From: Synchiropus splendidus
Taxonomy: Eukaryota; Chordata; Actinopteri; Syngnathiformes; Callionymidae
Direction: 5' to 3'
Assembly (NCBI RefSeq): GCF_027744825.2
Contig: NC_071335.1
Location: forward strand, 16,992,501-17,056,500
Length of the DNA: 64,000 nucleotides
Shown: positions 13,801 through 24,720 of the stretch, one piece after another
How positions within the stretch are numbered: position 1 is the stretch's first letter
Layout: each line of letters opens with the position of its first letter
The notes under the pieces: generated by a model
Database searches by the model: none
What the model was told of the DNA's origin: nothing
The model's input: the letters and a program-made list of their open reading frames with translations, nothing else
Made by a program: the position numbers and the translations under genes

Positions 13801-16800
13801 TTTTTAAAGACATGTTTTCTTTTTCTTTTTTATAAACAGGAGGAACACTGGCCTTTACTCCTTTCACTTGTCGTGTTTCCCGCCATTGTCCAGATGTTAC
13901 TGTTGCCATGGTTTCCAGAAAGCCCTCGGTACCTGTTGATAGAAAAAGGCAATGCTCATGCCACCATCGAAGGTAAGACAAATCTGTTTTAGTGCAATGT
14001 GCAGATGTTTGACGCCATAACTCAGGCTGGAGGACGTTATTGAAAGTGGATTTCAATTCGACACACAGCAGGATCTGATTCACGAGATGCACGGGTCGCC
14101 AACATTATATATTGTCCTATCATTAGCTCAAAAACAACACAATGAGATCAACTTTCGTTGAGGAGTCAATGTGAAACCACCAGAGACCTCATGGCAGACA
14201 GACACAGGACAGTTTAGATTGGACAATGAGATTGTGAATGCAGCATAGTACGATCTAGACATAAGCATTGTTGAGTACAACTGAGTCTCATCTGCAAATT
14301 TGAGCCACTCGAAACTTGGGATAACTCTCGAATGCCTTGTGTTGTGGATGCTCTTCCCTCCAGCCCTGAAGTGGTACCGAAACAACAGTAACCTCCAAGT
14401 CGAGGTGGAGGAAATGCAGGAGGAGCAACGCTCGCTCAACACCATCCAGACCATCTCAGTCTGGCGTCTCCTGAGAGACCGTTGTGTCCGCTGGCAGGTC
14501 CTCACCATCATAGTGCTCAACGTCGGCATGCAGCTGTCTGGCATTGATGCGGTGAGAACTTATTGATACTCTCTTCATGTGATGTCATGGTGGGTGTGCA
14601 AAGACTGTGCAGTTATGATATGAAAGTGCCCAGCTGCGCCGCTCACATCTGCACTTCATCACCGTCCCAAATGCATTCAGCGTACGCCAAAGCAGGGGGC
14701 AACAAGGTCACGCTTCATTATCTTCAGGTCCACCTATCTCCTCAGCACTGCACTCGGAGCTACATGTAGATGGAAGTGCTGGGCTTCAAGGCGTAGATGT
14801 TTCACTTGTCCCAGCAGGGGGTGCATCTGCTCAGTCTACTGCTCGACAAGAAGCATGGAAGGCGTGTTTAAGAGGACAAAGTGTGATAGAAAATTTGACC
14901 AAAAAGTATGTTTTTTGTTGTGTTTTTTTTCGAAAAGGTACCCTTAAACTGTGTGTTATGAGAAACTCTACTTGAAATTTAAAATACTAGCTGGTTAGAA
15001 AACCACAACCAAAATGGAAGCTTCATCTCACTTCACAAATGGTTTTAAAATATGAGAGCTAAGCAGTTGTGTTGGTGACAGCATCATCTGCCATGGCATT
15101 GTCGAAAGTAGAGGAACCAGAGACGGCCATAGAAGCCCTGAACCTTCTGCTTTGCTTATCCAGCATGACTCTAACTCTAAGTCTATCTCCAGCCCCCTTC
15201 TATGTTCTGGCTGTAGTCTCTGTTAAATACTGCTCCGATTAGCCAGTCTGATCACCCTAAGAAAGAGTTTGGCGTCAGATGCAGGAGATATGGAATTACT
15301 GTGTCTCAAAGAACAAGATTTAATGGGTGCAACCTGCATACTCCCACCCATAATATTGGAAATGAAAGCAAGTCGATTGTCCACCAGCAGAAAGTGGACC
15401 GCAAGAGCGTCATTATCATGAAGAAATAATCAATAAAGCACAATGTTTTCAGCAGAAATATTAGCTCGGATAAATGCGCACTTATTTCTCCACCGGAGTC
15501 CAAATGGTCTTCACTCCATTTTTCCAGCCAGAACTATTGGATTCGCAGGTACAGTACGATGCGCGTCACTTTCTTCTCACAAATTCTGAACTTCTGGAGC
15601 CGGGATAGTTTGAATTCTTGCCGGTAGTAATGGAGATGGAATGCTAAACATTCAGTTAGTAAATCAACAAGACAGCCTTTAACCACAGACATCACGCTCT
15701 TGTGTACATCTCACCAGTGATGGATGTTGCATCAGCAAATGTGATTAATGAGCACAGGCAAATTAATTTCAAGGGGAGCACTTGTCAGAGGTCCATATCC
15801 AGGAATCGCTGCATCTCAATCACATGAATGATGGAGGGTCTGGTGGTAATGATGGGTGTGATGGATCACATGGAGATCATGGCAGCGTCATTCTGTTGTT
15901 CTCAGCCAACTCATGTTAAAATGTATCTGTATTTACCTGCAAGAGTTTTTCTGTCTATAGCACAGCCATTTGACTCTGGACTTTCTTGCCTTGTTTCAGA
16001 TCTGGTTCTACACCAACGATATATTCAGAGGAGCAGGGATCCAGGAGTCTCAAATTCAGTACACGACGGTGGGAACCGGAGCCATCGAGGTCATCTCAGG
16101 GATGTTGGGTGTAGGTGTTCTTCTTTCATTTGTTGATCCATTCACCATGGCAGAGTGGTGGGGAGCCTTGACAGAGAGAAGAATTGTTGCACAGCCAACT
16201 CCGAGGTGTTTTTGCTGAGGGGCCAAGAGGCCTCTGGTCAGAAGTAGTTTCAGCCGCATGTATTTGCTTCACGTTACTACTTAATGCCAGTGAGTGTGTG
16301 TGGATCCACCAGTAACTATGGAGCTTTGACTTTTTGACCCACAAACTAGGTGTTTTTATTGAGTCATTTATACACTTGGAACAAATGAAACTCTTCAAAT
16401 TGTTACCCAAAAATTAAACAAATACGGGTGTAGATACTATATTTTTTTTACCACCCCCCCAAAAAATACCCCAAATTCCTGAAAGCCTGGAGACATGATG
16501 CAAACTGCTTCGACTCCTTCAGTACCCAAATGAGCTTCCAGCTCTAGCTCAAGGGCGGCTCCCTTTCAAAGTCAAAGGAGTCCCATGCATGTAAATGTTT
16601 GATGACATATTTGTATTTTCCTTAAATAAGATATTGGTGTTCATTCATGCCCTCAGTCACTAACTATATTTCTTCTATTCGTCAGTGTTTCACAATCGAT
16701 CGTGTCGGCCGCAGACCTCTGCTCATTGGAGGCTTCCTCTTCATGGGAATCTGCTGCGCTGGGATCACCGTCTCCGTCCTCTTCCAGGTGAGTGATGTCA

Positions 16801-18191
16801 TCACTGTGTGCATCACAGGTGCTACTCTAATGTGAGTATGTTCAGTATCAGTTTCATGTATTTTCAAAAGGTTTTAGATTTTTCAAATGTGATGTCAACC
16901 ATCCATCTGAACTAACTATAGCATGCTAACTATAGCGGCGGCATGTCAACCACATACACATGAACACACACTGAAAACATGCTAGACTATGTGCAGAATT
17001 GCAGTATTTTAAAGAAGACATGCTGAAAGGCTCAAACCATTGACAGCTATAGTTTCATGTATTCATGTCTTCAGTTACCCTCATGCTTGATACAGTCTAA
17101 ACTCCCAATGAAAGTCTTCGCCTTCTTCGATGTAACGCCAACCTTATTGCTGTTTTGTGCGTCTTTACACCTAAAAAGCTCTAAAAATAGAGCTTCCCTA
17201 CCACTCTAGCTGCTAGGCTTCTGTTACAATCTAAACCAGAGGAGTGCAGAGGGCGACTCAGAGACCAGATGCGGCCCTTTATCTGTATTTATGTGGCCTC
17301 GAAACAAGGTTTCTTTTTAAATCAAATTATTATCATAAGTAATGCTTTATCAGTAATTCACCTTCCTCCAAATAAATAAATTAGAAATAAATAAATAGAA
17401 TATTATTAGACGCTTTATTTGTTGCACTTAAAAAAAACAAAAACAACGTGTAATTAAGTGTATGTATCACCGAGTCACCAAGATATTCTCCTGAATAAAA
17501 TCATCCAATATTTTGGATTTATTTTGAGGATCTTGAAACAAAATGCATAATAACAATGTCACTATATTGTCACACCTTTCCCTATTTTATCACATTTAAG
17601 AAATAAACAAATTAAATAACAAATTCAAATAACATTTTCGAAGATTGATGATCAAGCTCAAGCTGAGAGCTGATATTAATCAATGTTAGAGTAGAATACT
17701 GTGAAAAGACTGAGAATGAACCTCTGGATAATTTTGATAAATAATAGAAAATATATTTTTAAATAATTTACTTACTAAAAATTAGTCTTTTGGAAGTCAC
17801 TATTCAACTTTCAAATCGTGTCAGAAGTCAGAATTCTCGTTCATTTTTTTCTGTTGTAAACACGTGGCCTTAATAAGAAACTATTGTCATCCACTGACAA
17901 AATATTGATACAAAAAAATCCATGATGAGAAATAGTCCCCTCTTTTTTGTGGATTAGTGCGAACTTGTCACGGTCGTCTCCTGACACACACTGTCTCATA
18001 TAATGAACCTCATGACATATATGAAAAAAAAAAAAAACGATTGGGACCAGTGAAAAATGTGCGTCAGTTCTGGTCACGACATGACACACATGACTCGTCG
18101 TTCCAGGCTCATGTCGCCTTCATGCACTACATCAGTGTGGGCTGTGTGGTCGGGATCATCGCTGGATTCTGCATCGGACCAGGTGAGAGAA

Positions 18192-18225
<34 letters not shown>

Positions 18226-19425
18226 GTCCGATGTAACACTGCTCCCTGCTGGACACACGCGCAACAGCAGCCGCTGTGCTCCATCCGTCTTGTAAATGAG
18301 GACCCACCATAAGTGCCACACTACATCTACTCCATCTATTTCCGGTTTTGTTGAGGTGAATTAAGAGGCAATCACTTACAACATCGGAGGCCATGCTGAG
18401 TGGACCTGCGAGGATGATCTGTTGGAGAGAGTCCGGTATGGTCGGGCTCTGCTGCTGCCGCCATTCGACCTTTAATGGGCCGTTGTTCATCAGCTGGCCT
18501 TGATGAACACCTTCAGAGGGAACCCCCCACCACCTCCTCCTCCAGCCATGCCACAGATGTTGACGAATTATGGCCCAGTTACTGTTTGACAATATTAAAC
18601 ATTCCTTTATGCAATTATGGCGCTGGGATAATGAGGCCGCAGTTGTTATCGGTGCTCTTCCTTTCGCATCCTTCACTTCGACAATGAAGAGTAATGTGTT
18701 TGGAGAGAATATTCGGAGGCCATTGTTGACCAGCCGGACTCCCATTCGAAAGCCTCCCAAGAAAGTTCGCTGGCTATGGAGAGCGCAATTGAATCAGCCA
18801 ACTGCTGTGTGACATAAATTGAATAATAACCTGATCGATAATCTACATTTATTATTAAAACATTTCTCCTGTATCTTGAGCACAGAAGATAAAGCTGTCA
18901 TCTGTAATATAAAACAAACAAAACTTTAAAATGTACACACTCTATAAAAACACCAAGAATGTCCAGTGTCTAGCTTGAGGCAGCTTTGAGCTTGATATCT
19001 CCACATGGAACTTTGACTCTCCCAGCAAAACATAAAGAATTGTGAATTGTTGTTGTGAGTCGTATTTGTCGAATTTTCTCTGTGGGTCTCTGTCAGTCCA
19101 CCCCTTTCGCCCTTTGACCTCCATGACTCCCTTGACCCGGGCATACCATCTTAATAAGCATAAGTAAATGAATGGACCCCGGTCATGTGATTGTAGTTCT
19201 GCACCAGGGTCGGCTGGTGAAACATCTCCATGCATATCATTCAACAGTTGTTATTGAAGACACAGCACAAAATAACAAAAATCTCATAGAGTTTCCATCA
19301 TAATACTTGGGACACTGCAGAAAAGTGCCCCTCAGGCAGCAGATTCTAGGGTGCAGAATGGTTTAACTTCTGCAGCCTGTGACCATTTCTTGCCTGTCAT
19401 CTATCTATCTATCTATCCATCTATC

Positions 19426-19456
<31 letters not shown>

Positions 19457-19505
19457 CGGTCTGTCTGTCTGTCTGTCTGTCTATCCATCTATCTATCTAT
19501 CTATC

Positions 19506-19536
<31 letters not shown>

Positions 19537-19539
19537 CTA

Positions 19540-19577
<38 letters not shown>

Positions 19578-19578
19578 G

Positions 19579-19625
<47 letters not shown>

Positions 19626-19726
19626 GGTCTGTCTGTCTGTCTGTCTGTCTATCCATCTATCTATCTATCTATCTATCTATCTATTTATCTATCTATCTAT
19701 CGGTCTGTCTGTCTGTCTGTCCGTCC

Positions 19727-19766
<40 letters not shown>

Positions 19767-21728
19767 CTGTCTATAGGAGTGTGGGAGGAAACTTGAGTGT
19801 TCAGAGGAATGGCATGAGCATGCATGACAACCAACTTTTATAATGCAGACAAAATGATGCATTGAATGCAATTTAAAAATATTAACCTAATGATCGATGT
19901 CAGGTAGAAGAACATTTTGTCTCTTTGGTGACTAAAGTGGGGCACGTTGTCCTCCAGATAACTCTGAATCTCTCGAATCTCTCGTCTTTTTCAGCCGGCG
20001 TCCCATTCCTGATCACCGCAGAGCTGTTCAAGCAGTCTCACCGGCCGGCAGCCTACACCGTGGCCGGCTGCCTCAACTGGTTGTCCAACTTCACCATCGG
20101 CTTCGTCTTTCCCTTCCTGGAGGTCAGACTCATGTTCTACTTTTCGACCGGGACTCACACACTGTGCATTTCAACAGAAAGCTCCGAGACCGCTGACATT
20201 TGCTTTGAAATTGTCATCAATAAAAGGCCTGAATATGAGTGAAATGTCAAGGAGATGTATAGAAAGTCACAAGTCTTGTTTACTTTAATGCCAGCTGGAG
20301 TTGCCTTTGAGGAATTTAATTTTAAATGTGACACGCAGGAGCTACGGTGGCTCCCCTCAGTGTCAGACACAGGTCACTTTTAATAAGAGCTGCCTGCTCT
20401 AGTCTGAGAAGAGGCGACTCCCATAGCGCCAATTAAATTACCAATTAAAATGTCGACCTTGCCGCCTGTCAGTGTCCTGGGCGGAGTTCAGACGGAAAGT
20501 ACAGACTAAATTCAGTTTGCCGTTGGAGTTGGGGGTTATTTAACCGCTAAATTAATCTGCAGCTTTACACAATAAAGAATTTTATAGGCCCTTTCATATT
20601 TAAAAAATAATAATACATTTGTGAATTAACACATTTGTTGGGAAATAATGTGCATGAATGCACATTTAGACAATAGAAATTGTGTAAAAGAAAATATAAA
20701 AAAATAAATAAGGGGAAATAGTAGATAAAGGAAGCTAAATAAATGAATAAATAAAAAGGTTATCGCTTTTTTTCTAACCAAAACACACAAATGGAACACA
20801 CCAGGTATCACTGTTGCAGGAGGTGCCCATTTTCAGATCATTTTGAGGAGCATTGTTGTCATAGCCAGTGTGCTTTTGCTAGAACATTTCCAAAATACCC
20901 TCATGATCTTAAATAATCATCTTAAATTCCACCTGTCAAGAAGCAAAAAAGTCCAATGCAAATACACAAAAATACACCCAAAATACTTCCCATTGTTCAC
21001 CATATCATGAGGCCTTTTATTCACATACACTGTTTTTGTTTTGACCCCTCTGCGATTGCTTGAACCTTTTGCTATGTGGGGTCGCGGGTCCTCCATTGAG
21101 TCAGCTGCTATTTAACCTATTGATACAGTGTCAGATATGTTCATGATGTATGGAAAGAGTTTCACATCTGTGTCTTCGTCTTCTGCCCTCACTCCTGTCC
21201 TACACCCTCTCACTGGATATCTGACGCTACAGTTGTCTCCACCCTGCCTTCACTCTCCTCTTCAGCCCATTTGACTTCTCTCCATTATTCTGAATGAATG
21301 ACGCAAATGTCCTGACCATAACCTCTCCTGTCTTAATCTCCTCTTTGACCTGGTGACATCCAGTTTTCCCTTCAAAGTGAAAGAGAACCCCTCAAGCCTA
21401 TTTTAAGATGAGGGCCTAATTCTTTCTCCCAGAAGTTAACTGGTTTGTTTCCTGAATAGCTCTCATTTGCATCTTAATTCTCTTGTCCCTTCAGATTTCT
21501 TTAGGGCCTTACTGCTATCTGATCTTCTGCGGCATCTGCCTCTCTGTGGCGCTTTACACCATCTTCGTCATTCCTGAGACCAAGAACAAGACCTTCATGG
21601 AGATCAGTCAGATGTTTGCCACCAAGAACAAGATGAGCGAAGACGACGTCAACGCCAACGGACATCTTAAACTGTCTCAGATGAACATGAACGGCTACGG
21701 GAGTCTGGGTATTCTACGTGAAAAGTGA
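10802..21728 (+). CDS. slc2a15a: facilitative hexose-type transporter, class II GLUT (SLC2A15/SLC2A9/SLC2A5-like)
   Basis: Plasma-membrane sugar-type carrier of the major facilitator superfamily. Coding exons: 10802-10846, 11498-11596, 12791-12951, 13025-13149, 13215-13360, 13840-13972, 14364-14551, 16000-16110, 16686-16787, 18107-18182, 19995-20122, 21495-21728. Phases join throughout to give 515 aa, normal for the family. Visible landmarks: [13 protein letters not shown] in TM1 (36-48), an N-glycosylation site NET at N55, GRK at 101-103, [10 protein letters not shown] (155-164), PESPRYL (218-224), QLSGIDAIWFYTN (293-305), DRVGRRP (341-347) and PETK (465-468). The first Gln of the usual QQLSG pair is Met292. 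GIDAIWFYTN and the TM10-TM11 region resemble GLUT9 most, the C-terminus GLUT5/9. Exon 2 uses a weaker donor (GTCAGT), chosen because it alone keeps the frame and restores [15 protein letters not shown] splice-acceptor-like tract abuts the ATG. Class II membership is secure. The slc2a15a name rests on overall look and on linkage to fgf8 as I recall it from fish, so treat it as probable. Substrate is unproven. Confidence 0.9.
18194..18224. repeat. (AC)n microsatellite just after exon 10 of the transporter gene
   Basis: About 15 AC units start 12 bp downstream of the exon 10 donor at 18183. Read directly. Confidence 0.95.
18300..18830. promoter_or_regulatory. candidate intronic conserved non-coding element
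   Basis: This part of intron 10 differs from its surroundings in balanced composition and absence of repeats. It carries many homeodomain-type cores (CTTTAATGG, GACGAATTATGG, TATGCAATTATGG, GGATAATGAGG) and ends in an AT-rich TTTATTATTAAAAC stretch. A 228-codon open frame crosses it on the minus strand but has no recognisable protein and runs through the AC satellite, so it is not a gene. Enhancer function is inference. Target could be the host gene or fgf8. Confidence 0.35.
19399..19775. repeat. compound (TATC)n/(TGTC)n tetranucleotide satellite in intron 10
   Basis: About 377 bp of tandem CTAT and CTGT tetramers with higher-order blocks: a CTAT block, then CGGT, then a CTGT block, repeated several times. 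Translated chance frames give endless Tyr-Leu-Ser-Ile and Cys-Leu-Ser-Val, which are not proteins. It lies 220 bp upstream of exon 11 of the transporter gene. Confidence 0.97.
20380..20605. promoter_or_regulatory. candidate intronic conserved non-coding element
   Basis: Intron 11 begins with unique sequence including CGCCAATTAAATTACCAATT, TTATTTAACCGCTAAATTAA and TTTACACAATAAAG, i.e. paired homeobox-like TAAT cores in a repeat-free setting. After about 20605 the intron becomes AT-rich filler. Regulatory status is inference from composition only. Confidence 0.28.
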
Positions 21729-22419
21729 GTGGGAGACAAAGACAAAAAACCACCATGCGGCTGCATCATGTGACATCCGTGCGCATGATGGCGTACAAAA
21801 TAAAATACAGTAAGGTTTGTAGCAATGTAAACAGACAACAAAACCCATTGTTTTTCCACAGCAGCGCGCCAGTCACAAGGTTGCAAGCGTTTCAAGCCTC
21901 TTGACGGGAAATTAGCTCGGTGAATCTGTCTCGGATTTGTAACCTCTTCTCATGACTCATTGTTCTTGCCAGACAGTCCCTCACATCGTTGGTCAGATAT
22001 CTACTAGTGACCAAAAGAACAAGCAGGCGGCGCCTCTTGTGGAGCACAGGGATGGAAACGGCTTCATTTTGTTTCAGTGGATAAACTCTTCGTTCTCAGA
22101 GTGTGTCTTTCAGTCAGGTGCTATATTTGTCTTTTAGCCGGCACTCAAGCTTGGGCCAAACTCCAGACTCAGATTTTTTAAAACGTACCTCATATTTATT
22201 CACAAGTGTGGTGCTTGCCTCAACTTTGTTCTTGGAAATGTATTATCGAATGAATGGGAGATCTTTGAAGTATGATAAACAAGGAAGTTTGCTTTGATGC
22301 TGAAACCAGTTAAACACTGATCATGTGGACAAAAGTTGTGTGGCATCCCAACCAGAGCAAAAGATGAACAGTGTACGACGTAAATGGCTCCTTAGCTTTC
22401 TGTGGAATGAATATTTAAA

Positions 22420-22429
22420 AATAAATAAA
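22420..22429 (+). terminator. probable polyadenylation signal of the transporter gene
   Basis: Two overlapping AATAAA hexamers lie 690 bp after the stop codon. Further AATAAA copies follow near 22480-22505. Which one is used cannot be told from sequence alone. Confidence 0.45.
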
Positions 22430-23689
22430 CTTTTAAGCGTTTTCCATGTCTGAAACTGTTTTTATGCATTATGCAAAATAATCTAATAAAATAAACTCAA
22501 ATAAAATGTACATATCCGTATAGTATAAGAAACCAAAAAAATATTGCCAACAAAATACAGGCTGTGTGAAACAGACTTCACAATTAACTCCTCGGCCTTC
22601 ACGAACTACTGAGCAACATAACTGTCAGTGTCCAATATAAACAACAGAAATATGATGCGCTGATTCTGAGAGCTGCCTCTTCCCATATACTCACAGTGAA
22701 GAAGCTGGTCAAATGCGTAAATGAATTGTTTTTAAACCTGATGCGATAAGACCTAACTTCACCACACACCTTCATGACAGAATGAGGGCGTGATCCTTGT
22801 CGCACGACACCAAAGACTGTCTGCACCGCAGAGCTAACAGAGCTAACAGCTAATGCGACGCCTCACTTTAAAACTTTACTGACACTAGTAAACTATTGTG
22901 GTTTAAAAGTTGGATCATAACGAAATGCAGAACCAAACAAATTAGCTCCAAAATGTGAAGAGAGATAGAATAATTGTAGTTATGAAGAATGCAAAGGCAA
23001 TGAATGTTAAAGATTTGTCCAAAAATTACCCAAACAATAAAGTTCTGTGGCCTGAACTGTCAGATTTTATTTTTTTCTTTAGGACACTGACCATAAAATT
23101 GCAATTTAGTCTCAAAACGACTTGGCATTGTGATAAAATTGAAACATTTAAAAATATTATTTTAAAATAATAATAATATTTTTATTATTTTAATATTTTA
23201 TTATTTTTACCATATAGTGCCCACCCCTTTCTGGAGACATTTTAAACAGATACATTTGCAGACGCATTTTGTTTCTGCAAATAACCAAACTAGTCTTTAT
23301 TTTATGTCAGACTCAACACATTAATGCTGTTATTGTGCTAACTGTTAGCATCAACTTCTCTGTTGTTCCTCACGGGCTTTCAAGATGATTTTGGATCCCA
23401 GGGGAGCACTGTATTTTTTGGAGTAAATTATCAAGGTTGTCTAAAAACACAGGCTTCCTTTGCTTCCCTGAGATGTGCCCTATCAGAAGACACACTAGAC
23501 GTATCAACATCATCAGATATATCTCCTTGTTGCTCCTTGCAGACAGTAACATGCTGGAATTCCAATCACTTCTTAACCAGAGATTAATACATTTGAGGAA
23601 CCAAGTTTTGGGGCATGAAAAGTTTCCTTACTTATCTGCATCCAGAGTTCCAAATAAGATGTTTCCCAGATATCTGGTGGTGTTTTTCT

Positions 23690-24720
23690 GAAGGATTTGA
23701 GATGGCAGCTTCCCGCCATCTCTATCTTCCCCTGCCTGTGGCCTGGTTTGATTCATCTGTCAGCGCCTGCAGAGGAACCCGGGAGCCCCCAACTGAGGCC
23801 AAATGGATAAATGTTGTCATGTTCTGCTTGTCCTGCCATCACAGAGGACAAACGCAGAGTAAAGGTGCTTCATCAGATCTGAGTTACAAAGTTGTTTGGA
23901 GGCGCGGTGAGCATTACAAAGGAGGAGAAGTAGTGGGGAGAAGGTCAAGCTGAGGAGCTGTTGATTCGCCGCTGAATGACAAATGGATATTCAGTCCGGG
24001 TCCTGAGAGAGGAGCACGGACTCTGCCTGTTCATATGTAACCCGATTCTGATTCCGAGGAGTCTACTGTACATGTGTGCTGTTAATACCACCGCATCATG
24101 AACACACACATGTGCAGGCTCATGTGCCTCGGGCTGGCAGAAGCTATAAATCAAACAAATAGCATCACAGTCTGGCGAAGGAAGCATTCCAACAGATAAA
24201 ATGCTCCCCCACACAACAAAGCCACACTCGCTGCGTAATTAATTGCAACAAATTACCTCTTCCTCTCCCTGTCGACCCCCACCTCACACACACACACACG
24301 CCGAACAGTGACAGACGGCACACAAGTGTTTGGAACTCCAACACACACCCTTCATAAGTGCTTTAATGTGGCTTATTGCAGTGTGCGGTCCCCTTAGCCG
24401 TGGAAATATTCGCTTGACGGATGTGCTTTGTCGCCGGCGCTCCCCGGCGGAGGGCGGCTGTCAGGGAGGAGATGATGACATTAACAGGGAGGCAAGGCGA
24501 TGACAAATGCCTGTTATCAGCGAACGAGGCCGGTGACAAATCGAACGGCAGCGCCCAGGCAGCCCCGGCGCGGCGTAATAAAAAAGAAGATGGATGACGC
24601 AGCCAGACAGGCCTCGCGTTAATGCGATTTCCACTGCTCTCCCTGACTCCCAATTAAGGCTGGGGGAGGCGGAGGAGCAGCAGGGAGAGGAGGTGGAGAC
24701 TCTGCGTCTGGAGGAGGAGG
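23690..24720. promoter_or_regulatory. candidate conserved non-coding block
   Basis: The composition is balanced to GC-rich (for example GCCGGCGCTCCCCGGCGGAG near 24433) in an otherwise AT-rich desert. TAAT-type cores such as GCGTAATTAATTGCAAC (24232), GACATTAACAGG, CGTTAATGCG and CCAATTAAGG sit inside GC-rich sequence, as is typical of developmental enhancers. No splice-bounded frame was found. It lies 26 kb upstream of fgf8. Function is inference. Confidence 0.33.

Noticed and set aside
13631..14092. 153-codon minus-strand open frame
   Set aside because: It is antisense to exon 6 of the transporter gene, whose plus-strand reading is clearly the coding one.
18074..18760. 228-codon minus-strand open frame, the longest in the window
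   Set aside because: It runs through the AC satellite and exon 10 antisense, has no recognisable domain and no supporting splice or start context. Best explained by constrained non-coding DNA lacking stops.
19351..19843. Overlapping 141- and 154-codon open frames rich in Tyr-Leu-Ser-Ile and Cys-Leu-Ser-Val
   Set aside because: They are translations of the CTAT/CTGT satellite inside an intron. All frames of a tetramer repeat without stops stay open, so length means nothing here.
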